Shown: positions 31,199 to 40,652 of the stretch, one piece after another
Layout: each line of letters begins with the position of its first letter
How positions within the stretch are numbered: position 1 is the first letter of the stretch
Source of the DNA: Clarireedia homoeocarpa
Taxonomy: Eukaryota > Ascomycota > Leotiomycetes > Helotiales > Rutstroemiaceae
NCBI GenBank assembly: GCA_001465935.1
Contig: LNKV01000094.1
Location: forward strand, 1 to 42,272
Length of the DNA: 42,272 nucleotides
Direction: 5' to 3'
Translations under genes and position numbers: made by a program
Notes under the pieces: generated by a model
Seen by the model: the letters and a program-made list of their open reading frames with translations, nothing else
Told to the model about the DNA's origin: nothing
Database searches by the model: none

Positions 31199-33139
31199 AT
31201 GACTGATTGGAATAAATTGAAGGTCGTGGACCTCCGAAACGAGTTGAAGAAACGAGGTCTTCCCCAAACCGGACTCAAACCTGCCCTTGTCGCCCGTCTC
31301 ACAGAAGCCGAGAACGAAGAAGGATCGGAAAGTGATGGGACAATTCAAGAAGATGCCAGCAAAATAATTCCCGACCCTGCGACCTCGCCTGATACCATCT
31401 CTGCTGCACAACCGTCTCCCGAGGTCATCGCAGACCCTGTTACGGAACCAATTCCGGAACCAATTCCTGAAGCTATCCCGGAAGCTATCCCAGAGACGAT
31501 CCCCGAAGCTTCTGATAATGCGGTGGAGGTAATTGATCCGGCTGCGGCACTTGAGGAAGGCCGCAATACAACCGAACTCGCAGGCGTGCAACCCCAATTG
31601 CAACCATCTCAACCCTTAGATACGACGGAAGCCTCACAACCTCCTTCGCAGCCCGTAGAACAACCCGCTGAGCCTCGAAGTGCCGAACTCTCTGTTGAGC
31701 CACAAGAACTGATTGACGACCGGCAAAAGAGAAAGCGCAGGTCGCAAAGTCCAGTGCCGAATTCGGTCGAGATCGCACGAAAGCGAGCGAAACCGGACGA
31801 AGCCATCGAGGAAATTGAAACAACAAAAGAAGATGCACAATGGGTTGAAAAACACAACGCTGTGGATGAGGCCGGTGTGAATGAAGAGGCAAAAGAGGTG
31901 GCACCTAACAGTGAAAATGGACCTTTAATTGTTGATGCTTCGAGAGAAGAGGTAGTGGTTGACAAAGTGGGAGAAAATGAGACTGCACAGCATGCGGATA
32001 ACAAAATGGAGATCGATACAGAGGAATCGACGCTCAACGAGGAAGGCGCGACAAGCTCACCGGAAAACTCACGGCCCCGCGACTCACGATTTAAGGATTT
32101 ATTTTCAACTAGCCAAAAACAAGAGGATACAGAAATGGCACCATATTTACAAGAACCGGTGGAAGATGAAGCATCATACAGTTCAGTTAGCCCAGCGATC
32201 CACCCAGCGACTTCCGCACTCTACATTCGCAATTTTGTTCGACCGCTCCAAGAATCTCGACTTCACGATTACCTTAGCAGTCTCGCGACTGCGCCTGGCA
32301 ATGAACCAAATCCCGACGTCATCATCCACTTCCATATCGACCGTCTGCGCACCCACTCGATAGTCCAATTCACCAATCTTTCCGCCGCCGCAAGAGTACG
32401 CAATGGCATGCACGATCGCATCTGGCCCGACGAACCGAATCGCAAACCGCTGTGGGTGGACTTCATACCCGAGGAGAAGGTCGAAGACTGGATCAGCCAG
32501 GAGCAAGCTGCAGGCACAGGACGGAATACGAAGAAATGGGAGGTTGTGTACGAAGAAAATCAGGAAGATGGTCAAAACGGCATCACTGCTGTTCTACAGG
32601 AGGCGCTGGGGGATCCACAGGGATCGTCGAGTAGGAAACAATCTATTGCGCAGCCTCCACCCTCTGGACCTAGAGGAACCGAGGGAGCGCCATCCGGGCC
32701 GAGGTATGCCAGTGCAGGTTTTCAGCGACCTACGGGAAATGTGCGGAATCTTAATGAGATATTTAAAGCGACTATAACACAGCCTACATTATACTGGCAG
32801 CCTGTTTCGAAAGATCTAGTGAAGAGAAGACTTGATGCTATAGAGGATATAACGACCAAGGATCTATCTCGCCACACGGGCTCCGAGATTAATAGATATA
32901 CATTTGAAGATGGTGACAGATTTGTTGATCGTGGACCGGAGATATTCTCGGGAATTCGACCTCCTCCCGGCCATAGAGGTGGGAGAGCAGGAGGAGGTGG
33001 AGGAGGTGGTGGTGGTGGATATGGAGGGAGAGGAGGTGGGGGTGGAGGATATGGGGGGCGAGGGGATAGAGCATTTGATAGAGGGTATGAGAGAGGTTAC
33101 GATAGTTACCGGGCACCACCAAGGGATAGGCGTTATTAG
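31199..33139 (+). CDS. Acinus-like SAP domain, RRM-like and RGG protein
   Basis: Single-exon gene, 646 residues. An N-terminal SAP domain (about 4-38: KLKVVDLRNELKKRGLPQTG) binds nucleic acid. A long acidic, Pro/Glu-rich disordered stretch with PEPIPEAIPEAIPETIPEA repeats follows, then a basic patch (KRKRRSQSP) that may be a nuclear signal. From about 340 there is an RRM-like fold (ALYIRNFVRPLQESRLHDYL ... PLWVDFIPEEK). Residues about 508-545 (NLNEIFKATITQPTLYW) match the RSB motif by which Acinus binds RNPS1 and SAP18 in the ASAP complex. The end is Gly/Arg-rich (GGYGGRGG). A role at the exon junction complex in the nucleus is inferred from this architecture. Confidence 0.85.
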   Translation: MTDWNKLKVVDLRNELKKRGLPQTGLKPALVARLTEAENEEGSESDGTIQEDASKIIPDPATSPDTISAAQPSPEVIADPVTEPIPEPIPEAIPEAIPETIPEASDNAVEVIDPAAALEEGRNTTELAGVQPQLQPSQPLDTTEASQPPSQPVEQPAEPRSAELSVEPQELIDDRQKRKRRSQSPVPNSVEIARKRAKPDEAIEEIETTKEDAQWVEKHNAVDEAGVNEEAKEVAPNSENGPLIVDASREEVVVDKVGENETAQHADNKMEIDTEESTLNEEGATSSPENSRPRDSRFKDLFSTSQKQEDTEMAPYLQEPVEDEASYSSVSPAIHPATSALYIRNFVRPLQESRLHDYLSSLATAPGNEPNPDVIIHFHIDRLRTHSIVQFTNLSAAARVRNGMHDRIWPDEPNRKPLWVDFIPEEKVEDWISQEQAAGTGRNTKKWEVVYEENQEDGQNGITAVLQEALGDPQGSSSRKQSIAQPPPSGPRGTEGAPSGPRYASAGFQRPTGNVRNLNEIFKATITQPTLYWQPVSKDLVKRRLDAIEDITTKDLSRHTGSEINRYTFEDGDRFVDRGPEIFSGIRPPPGHRGGRAGGGGGGGGGGYGGRGGGGGGYGGRGDRAFDRGYERGYDSYRAPPRDRRY

Positions 33140-33821
33140 GGGGCAAGCATTGCGAGATCATAAAAGGTCAGATCCGGAGAGAGAAATAGCAAACGCGAGC
33201 TGGATAGTGAAAAGGCTCTGTTTGGCTTGTAAGATTATTTTTGGCTGCAGATGAATGGGGGATGGGGATGCAGTGCGCTGAGTAGATGACCAAATTATGG
33301 AGCGATTCCAAAAGCAAGCAAGAAAGCAACTTGAGCAAGAAAATAATAACACATCACAAGAAAGAAAGAGTCTTAGATGTAGTAGGTCTTCTACACCTTT
33401 TGGCAGTATTCTGCAGAATGCAGATGCAGTAGCAGATGCAGTATGAAAAAACTACCCCGCTATCGGCCTCTCCTCTCCTTTTTCCTCTCTCCTCTCTCCG
33501 TCACCCTTTCGTCACCGCTCGCTTATGAAAAATTTCTTTACTTTTCTATGGCCGATGTTGGGCCCCGCCTTGTCAGAGCCTTATCTACCAATCAAAACTC
33601 ACCAACATAATGTGACCAACCATTTAATGGACAAAGCAGCACTCCACTCTTTTTCCGACTTCACCTGAACAAAATCTTGTACATCGACAAATACTTCAAC
33701 AAATTCCACAACCAGACCAAAGGAAAAAAGAGAAGAAAAAGGACACGACACCAACCAACATAGCTCGACTTCTGAGCCTCTTATTCTGATCTATCTGCAA
33801 CGAACATACACAGTCGCGCGT
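33140..33821 (+). promoter_or_regulatory. Promoter and 5' leader start of the CPA1 gene
   Basis: No gene is seen in these bases. C/T-rich sequence at 33465-33510 and the A/C-rich leader immediately before 33822 fit the promoter and transcription start region of the carbamoyl-phosphate synthase gene. Confidence 0.5.
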
Positions 33822-34210
33822 ATGAGTGGACGCTCGTCAGTTTTTACATCTCAGGTATGTTCTTGACTCTTCTCCTTCGCCGTCTCCTTTGTCTAGACGA
33901 TGCGTCACTCAATTGAGTCCAACAACTCTCATCTCTGGTCGCGAGGATCAACCTGTCATTGCTGCTAGTGGCAGATGGTGACAGATAGTGGCAGATAGCT
34001 ACTCGATCGTCCTCTTCTCAACATATCAATATCTTCACCCTCCTTGATTCACTTCAATTGAGCCACAAGAGTCCTGTCAACTAACATGTCGTTATAGGAT
34101 TACATCTCAGGTTCGCAATCCTCCTCTTCAATGACCCTCTAGCAAAGTCCTCACTGTCGATATCCTAACTCCTCTTCACAGATCACATCTGGAAAGCCTC
34201 AATCAACTGA
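33822..34210 (+). promoter_or_regulatory. Spliced uORF encoding the arginine attenuator peptide
   Basis: Joining 33822-33854, 34098-34110 and 34182-34210 gives a 24-residue reading frame whose core, SVFTSQDYISDHIW, matches the fungal arginine attenuator peptide known from Neurospora arg-2 and yeast CPA1 leaders. That peptide stalls ribosomes at its stop codon when arginine is abundant and so represses the downstream gene. Asp12, known to be essential, is present, and the length equals the Neurospora peptide. The introns are 243 and 71 bases; the middle exon is only 13 bases. The stop lies 61 bases before the CPA1 start. If the first intron is kept, the frame ends after VCS and lacks Asp12, so splicing should decide whether attenuation works. 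Confidence 0.9.
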
Positions 34211-34271
34211 AATAGCTTTCGAAAAACGCTGCCGTTAACAATCTACTATCAACCTCAAACTCCACTCCAAA

Positions 34272-35770
34272 ATGTTCTCCCGATTCATCAAGCCTTCGGC
34301 TTTCAAGCCCACCGCACAAGGCATCCAAGCTCGATTCGCACAACAAACCCGATTCCTAGCTACAGTTGAAGCAAGTGCCGGTCGTGCTATGCCAGTCACT
34401 CGTCCTCGTGCTACACCTATTTCCCACGACCGAGCTACATTCACAATTAGGGTATGTTGGTTTGTTGGTGGCTGTGGCTGGACGAGTCAGATGACTGACA
34501 GTGACACAGGATGGCCCGGTCTTTCACGGCAAATCATTTGGCGCAAAGTCCAACATTTCTGGTGAAGCCGTTTTCACAACCTCCCTTGTTGGATACCCAG
34601 AATCCATGACCGACCCTTCTTATCGTGGGCAAATCCTTGTCTTCACTCAACCTTTGATTGGAAATTATGGTGTTCCATCATCTGCCAAAGACGAGCATGG
34701 CCTTTTGAAATACTTTGAGTCGCCCAACATTCAATGCGTTGGTGTGGTGGTCGCCGATTATGCCGAGAAGTACAGTCACTGGACTGCGGTGGAGAGTTTA
34801 AGCGAGTGGTGTGCTCGCGAGGGTGTGCCAGCCATCTCAGGTGTTGATACCCGTGCTATTGTCACCTATTTGAGAGAGGTGGGATCATCTTTGGCCAGAA
34901 TCACCATTGGAGAGGAATACGATGCCGATCAAGACGAAGCCTTCATTGATCCCGAACAAATTAACTTGGTCAAGAAAGTTAGTACCAAGGCACCATTCCA
35001 TGTTAGCTCTTCGAACGGAGATATGCATGTTGCCGTCATCGATTGTGGTGTTAAGGAGAACATTTTGAGAAGTTTGGTCAGTCGTGGTGCAAGCGTCACT
35101 GTTTTCCCTTACGATTTCCCTATTCACAAGGTTGCTCACCACTTCGATGGCGTGTTCATCTCTAACGGACCTGGTGACCCAACTCATTGTCAAGAGACTG
35201 TCTACCATTTGGCCCGATTGATGGAGTCTCACCAACTTCCCGTCTTCGGCATCTGTCTTGGACATCAATTACTTGCTCTTGCATCTGGTGCTCGTACTAT
35301 CAAGCTCAAGTATGGAAATCGTGCTCACAACATCCCGGCTCTTGATTTGACTACTGGGCAATGTCACATTACCAGTCAAAATCACGGATATGCTGTTGAT
35401 ACCACGACTTTACCATCTGAGTTCAAGGAGTACTTTGTCAATTTGAATGATGGATCCAATGAAGGTATGGAATCACTTGAACTTCACATTGCATCAAGTC
35501 AAGCTAACAATTTCCATAGGTATGATACACAAGACCCGACCAATCTTCTCAACACAATTCCATCCCGAAGCTAAGGGAGGACCCATGGATTCCGCATATC
35601 TTTTTGACATGTACATTGAGAACGTCAAGCGATACAAGGAGAACCAAGCCGTTTACCCTGTTGGAAAGGATAACAGACCAAACCCTCTTCTTGTAGACAT
35701 TTTGTCAAAGGAACGTGTGGGTGTAGCTCCTACTCCTCCGGCTCGACAGGCTGCTGCTGCTGCTGCTTAG
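34272..35770 (+). CDS. CPA1: Arginine-specific carbamoyl-phosphate synthase, small (glutaminase) subunit
   Basis: The glutamine amidotransferase subunit supplies ammonia to the large subunit for carbamoyl phosphate in arginine synthesis. Exons are 34272-34451, 34510-35464 and 35520-35770 (introns 58 and 55 bases), giving 461 residues. A basic, Ser/Thr-rich N-terminus (MFSRFIKPSAFKPTAQG ... RFLATVE) looks like a mitochondrial presequence. The N-terminal CPSase small-chain domain includes GYPESMTDPSYRGQILVFTQ and SGVDTRAIVTYLRE. The class I glutaminase domain has VFISNGPGDP, the nucleophile Cys309 in GICLGHQ, and His393/Glu395 in QFHPEAKGG. The C-terminus ends in an alanine run. It is the Neurospora arg-2 counterpart and lies just downstream of the attenuator uORF, which is expected to control its translation by arginine. 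Confidence 0.96.
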
Positions 35771-36664
35771 GGAGGTGTGAGATGATCATGAGGCTGAATG
35801 GGGTGGAGGAGAAGGAGGGGAGGTGAGGTGAGGAAGTGGGTAAGTGGGAAGGAATAGGAATGTGGTTGGATTTGGGAAATTGTGGGAATTAGTATATTGG
35901 CGTTTTTTCAAACTGCTGAAATTGAAAGTCAAATTGAACATCTAGTTGTGTGTATGTGCGAAATGGTGATTCAGTCATGTGTGAAGTAGAGGATGGCTGT
36001 GAGTGGAGGAGTGGTGGATGTGGAAGTGAGGTAGAGGATAAGGTGGAGTGGGAGTGAGATGATAGATAAGTACTGGTAAATATATCCAACAACTATTGAA
36101 TTCGAAAGAGCTTTACTCCGCTGAGATGTGAGTCCCCCTTCTCTTTCCACGCGTAAGAGAGAGCCGTCCGTGTATGTGTGAGCAGAACTTAGAGGTACTT
36201 CGAGGAGTTCACATTCGATACTCGTCGTAGGGTCAGCAGCTGGTGACAGTCGGAGCAAGCGGAGGCAAGGACAGCCTGTGGGAAGTTTTGTGTAGATCTC
36301 CGCGTTGGCATTCATGTTGCAGCGAGCAGCAGCAGCAGCCTGGCGACCTAGGGAAGGTCAAGTATCGCAGGGTAGGCGTCGCGTTGAGGCAGGGTTCCTT
36401 AGTTCTACGTCCCGAACTTGAAGCAGTTAGGACGCAGCGTTAGAGAAATACTATGTATATAGTAGGCCTAAGAATGTGGGGTTATAGGGAACTACGATGT
36501 TGATTTGAGAGGATACAGTAGTTAGCCTTGCTGTAGCTACCAAGCCTCGTAGGAGGATAAGCGTCTAGACCTTATCTTAGTTATTGTAACACAGCCGGTA
36601 ACCCCTCCCTTCTAACCCTAATAGGCCGCGGCACTGGTGTCTAGTACTGTACTGTATGTAAGAT

Positions 36665-36850
36665 TGCCTTTTTCCGCTATACAAAAAATATATATTATAA
36701 TATTTTATAATTTACTTTTAGTTTTTCTAAATTTATATATTATAATAAATTAATAAATAAAAATATTATATTATAATTTTTTAAATTATATACTTCTATA
36801 TATTTATTTATTTATTATATCAGTTATTATTAGGTTTTATAACTTATAGT
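36665..36850. other. Small AT-rich islet
   Basis: About 190 bases that are nearly all A and T, similar in texture to the 9.2-11.6 kb block, with sharp edges. Probably a short RIP-mutated repeat fragment. Confidence 0.55.
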
Positions 36851-37046
36851 GTTTATTAAATCTACTTTGTATAAATACACTCCATTAATAGAAGTGCCTC
36901 GCTGGAAAGTCGAAATTCTATAGAATTATATCGCAATACGAGCTTTGATACGTAGGCTAGCTAATAGGCTATCGTCCTTAGGTAGCTGAAAAGCACTGTA
37001 ACCTTGGATACATATGTATATCTCCACACATCCCACAACCTAGCTG

Positions 37047-37272
37047 CAGCTCTGGGACTTTATTGATTGACTATGTACACGTCATCTTATATTTCAGCTA
37101 CCTTCGGGCAAAGGAACCTTCCCAACCCAGATTGTTTACGTAGCAATACATCGAGTTTGGTCTATCAGAGACAGCTTTTGTAAGTATCTCACTTCAGCGC
37201 TGGGGCTGTATTGATTCAGTATATACTCGTCATCTTATATTTCAGCTACCTTCAGACAAACAAACCTTCCCA
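37047..37272 (+). repeat. Direct repeat, two copies of about 77 bp
   Basis: Copies at 37047-37124 and 37195-37272 both contain GTCATCTTATATTTCAGCTA and end CTTCCCA, with differences scattered outside. The spacing is 148 bases. Origin unknown; possibly internal repeats of a mobile element. Confidence 0.8.
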
Positions 37273-37412
37273 TGGAGGGTTGAGCTGCATACAGCTTTCC
37301 GAAAAAGGGCAATTGAGCTTCATCAGCTGCCCAGCGTACAGGACAAGGGGCTACTTAAAGGACAATTGGGCTTCAGCTGGCGAACATGCAGGGAGAATAC
37401 ATTCTTTTCTAC

Positions 37413-37830
37413 AATAATTGTGGGTGCCCCACTTAAGCTGTTTCTCATGCTAGCATGCCAGTATACGCTTAAGTGGGCGAAAGCGAATAAGAACTCTACA
37501 CCAAAAGTACTTGCTTTTGTATACAAAACCATTTATAATCAGAAGTACTTAATGTGTTAGTGTTTGTTATATATATTAAGATCATATATTTTAATACAAA
37601 TCTCAAAAAAACGGAAGTGGACTACAGGATCAGTTCAATTATATGGGAATGGCCTCATTTTCTGTATCAGCACTACCGCTGTGAATCCACTATGCCTGAT
37701 ATGAATAAATCCAGGTAAAGGCTGAAGTATATAAACATCTCACTTAGTTAACTAGAGAATCAAGTCTTTTACGCTTCACATATTCTTATTCGCTTCCTTC
37801 TTTTTAAGCGTATACTAGCATGCAGCTTAG
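37413..37830. mobile_element. Inverted-repeat element, MITE-like
   Basis: The left arm (37413-37497) is the reverse complement of the border repeat at 11661-11755. The right arm (about 37782-37830) reads forward TTCTTATTCGCTT and AAGCGTATACTAGCATGC, so the two arms face each other around about 285 bases with no coding capacity. This is the form of a short non-autonomous element with terminal inverted repeats, although the arms differ in length and no target duplication was found. Confidence 0.5.
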
Positions 37831-38420
37831 CTATCACCCTCACCGGTTGGTGACATCCCTGTTTCCCGCACGCTCCCTTGCAGCTATCGGCATATCGGGA
37901 TACCGTCTTCGGCAGCTTGAATAGATAGCGGCGAGCTGAGAACGCATGAACAACGTCTATAATACCACCGTAGTACTAAATAACTGTTCGGGTCTTGCTG
38001 CCCGGGGGGAGGGGGGTTGCATCAGAAAAGGTGGGGTTAGAGAAGGATGGTGGTAATGAAAAAACTGTTGCCCCGCAAATGATTAGAGGATCGAGATTCG
38101 CTTTAGATGAAGAGTTAATTGCCCCGTGAGCTTAGCTCCGCGCAGGTTCTACATCGGATGAGGTAGACAGCGGGATATTCTGAGCGGAATCTTTTCAGCG
38201 CTGTCTTTGGAAGATATATCATAGCGCGAGCACTGACTCGACTTAGAGTGCTCGAGGGCATGATGTTGCACAGTCATACATGGCATATACAAACAGGTTA
38301 CTCTACATGGGTATAGACAACCAATCACTACTCTTTGGATTGCACGGAGTAAAGAGTGATATATAGATTCGTAGAAAGCAGTTTAATCAGGCAGCCAGAT
38401 GAAGTTACTTGTCCAAAAAA
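37831..38420. other. Intergenic region, no gene seen
   Basis: This is downstream of the minus-strand paralogue ending at 38421. No repeats or frames of note. Confidence 0.45.
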
Positions 38421-39500
38421 CTACTTAGCATTCTTCATCAAGTCAGAATACTTTGCCAGCACTTCGGTCCAAATGAGATCCAGGAGGTTGTAATCAACCC
38501 AGTCGGGGGCAGTAATTAGCACGGAGCTGATGACAACGTCTTTGGTAATATTTGGGTTTCTCTTGAGTGCTTTGACATAGGTATTGCGCAGCTGGATAAG
38601 AAGCGAGAACTGCTCAATAGCGAGCTGCTGAGCAGCAAGACACTTGTCGAGAGAGTCCACCGTGGCTGGGAAGTCAACCTGAAAAGTAGGTTTATGTCCG
38701 GTAGGTAACAGAGCTTCCATCTCTGTAGCTACTTTCTTGAAGGTGCTGATCCCGTCGACTGTCGAGTTGTTCATTTCAGTGGTTTTGTCATTGACGGTGG
38801 CAAGGTATTTGTTGACAATCTTCATCTTGTCGTCGATTTGATTCAGTATAGCCTGAAGCTCGTCTCTCTCTTTAGCACCATTGATAGCACCAAAGATAGC
38901 ATCCAATCCGACAGCAACGAAGATGCCAATGCCAGTAGACGCAAGCGCGGCCGAAGTCGAGGACTCCACCACTGCTTCAGTAACTTCTTCAGCGCCCGCT
39001 TCGGCGACGTCCTCCAGAGATTCAGTGGATGCGGCCTCTGCCACGTTGGTAATGCCAGCATCCAGCGCATCTTCTGCGAGCGCTTCAACAACCTTCTCAG
39101 CCTCCTCCGCGGCAGCCTCTCCCGTCCCACTGAGGATTGCCTGCTTGGCGAGCTGACCCAGATTGACTATAAACTTCAACACCAGAATGCCACCAATGGC
39201 CTCAGAGGCTGCTTCGGCCGCGTTGAGAATGGTATCTCCCTTTACTGGATCAGGAAGCTGGTCAATCTGCGTTTGGAAATCCTTGAGCTTCAAGTCGTCC
39301 ATCTGGGTTGTTGTAGAAAGGTAGAGCAATAGCGCGTTGTTGACAAGAAGAAGCTTGAAGTTGCCGAGTTTTTTATTGAAGGCGATAACATCATTCTGGA
39401 CATCATCCTGCGTACGGACGAGCAAGTCATGTCTGGAGTTCACCTGGTCCCGCAGCCACGGAAGATTGTAGAACCAGTCATCCCAAGGAAGGGCACCCAT
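38421..39500 (-). CDS. Uncharacterised helical protein with a central glycine-rich hydrophobic segment (paralogue 1)
   Basis: Single exon, 359 residues from the ATG at 39500; the frame runs further upstream but has no earlier ATG. I do not recognise the family. The N-terminus is MGALPWDDWFY; charged, heptad-like helices follow. A first hydrophobic stretch GGILVLKFIVNLGQL (103-117) is followed by an Ala/Glu-rich region (about 127-180). The core hydrophobic segment at 186-212 contains AVGLDAIFGAINGAKERD and GxxxG-like spacing. A second helical half ends near residue 359. There is no signal peptide. The order helix bundle, hydrophobic hairpin, helix bundle recalls alpha-helical pore-forming proteins, but this is only a shape analogy. 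It is the head-to-head paralogue of the gene at 40653-41708. Confidence 0.82.
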   Translation of the reverse strand: MGALPWDDWFYNLPWLRDQVNSRHDLLVRTQDDVQNDVIAFNKKLGNFKLLLVNNALLLYLSTTTQMDDLKLKDFQTQIDQLPDPVKGDTILNAAEAASEAIGGILVLKFIVNLGQLAKQAILSGTGEAAAEEAEKVVEALAEDALDAGITNVAEAASTESLEDVAEAGAEEVTEAVVESSTSAALASTGIGIFVAVGLDAIFGAINGAKERDELQAILNQIDDKMKIVNKYLATVNDKTTEMNNSTVDGISTFKKVATEMEALLPTGHKPTFQVDFPATVDSLDKCLAAQQLAIEQFSLLIQLRNTYVKALKRNPNITKDVVISSVLITAPDWVDYNLLDLIWTEVLAKYSDLMKNAK

Positions 39501-40652
39501 CTTGATTTCGTTGGGAGGAAAAGATCTGCGTAGGGAAAGCAGCGTTTGCTGAGAGCAAATTATCTCAAATGACTTGCAATCAGACTGAAGAAGGTTTGGT
39601 GGTAGACTTGTTGTGCTCGAGTGCTGCACCGAAATCGCGCTTCCTCAAGAGCACTGGTGATTTGGGGTATAAATAGTGATTCAAGATAACCGTCCAAGCC
39701 TTGCTGAGTCAGTTCCATAGCATTTTATCACCTCTTCTCTCTTTTTCTTTTCCTCCCTACCCTACCCAGTGTTTGTTTCAGCTGAACTTCCAAATTTCTA
39801 GCCACAGCTTAGTGGCGTGTAGCCGAACGTTGGGGTTGGCATGGAATGGGATAAATGTCTACGGCTCATGGAATAGCAATGGAGCGCGGTGGGACACGTT
39901 CCAACATTGCTTAGAATAACTAGGGCTTTTGACAGGGTCTTGATATTGATCCGCGCAAGCTTTGGACCTTTACGATCCACTTAGTGCCGGAAATTTATCC
40001 CAGACTTCGGTATTGGGCACTAATTTAGGCCTGATGAATGCCTGCTGAAAGCTGAAAAAGATCAACATATAACTTACATACCTTGGCGTGATTGATCACA
40101 CTACCATATTAATCCTTGACTATCAAACTTTATTTTATAATTTGTGTCGTATACTGGAATTCGTTTGCATTTGATAGCCTTGTAGTTCCAACCGATTGGG
40201 TGCTTCTCTATATGGTCGGTCCGATTGTCCACATATTTCGAATATGATAGTGCCACGTTGTTCTGCACTGGTTACTATAGCACTTCTGCAGGAGTGCGAG
40301 CGTCGGCTCTCAGCTGAACATTCTGATAGTGCATATTTCGTATACTCATCTAATCGGCTATTACGAGTCGCTGTTGCTAATTCGTGCAAGCTGCGTATGC
40401 CACGGCGATGTGTCTAACCGCACTGTACCGTTCAACTGTATAAAACCCAGACCTTCACCGTGCAAACATCGCTTGTTTTGTTGATATAGCGTAGCAACTA
40501 CAATCTTGAAAGGCTCGATTTCAACTCCTGGTAAGCAATTACTTACCTCATTCGTCAAACAAGTCTCCGCTAATCAGCATAAGCTTGCAAAAGGTTTTGG
40601 GACCTATATCTATTGTATCAGCGCTCCTTTTTGCATTCCACATAAGAAAGAT
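39501..40652. promoter_or_regulatory. Shared intergenic region of the divergent paralogue pair
   Basis: About 1.15 kb between two divergent start codons of related genes, so both promoters are expected here. The open frames seen within it (39701-39919, 40196-40417 and minus-strand ones) have no support. The frame of the right-hand gene extends back to 40506 without an ATG before 40653. Confidence 0.5.

Larger units (their letters stand above)
35771..37410. other. Gene-free region with repeat relics
   Basis: The first 300 bases are the CPA1 3' region. After that no credible gene is seen; the frame at 36243-36443 has no features. An AT-rich islet (36665-36850) and direct repeats (37047-37272) suggest old mobile-element debris. 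Confidence 0.5.

Noticed and set aside
23461..35770. Secondary-metabolite or nutrient-assimilation gene cluster
   Set aside because: No PKS, NRPS, terpene cyclase, P450 or cluster regulator is present. The genes belong to separate housekeeping pathways.
39501..39629. Longer N-terminus for paralogue 1 (and from 40506 for paralogue 2)
   Set aside because: Both frames extend upstream, but only to GTG or TTG codons. The first ATG in each gives matching MG...LPWD-WFY starts, so those starts were chosen.
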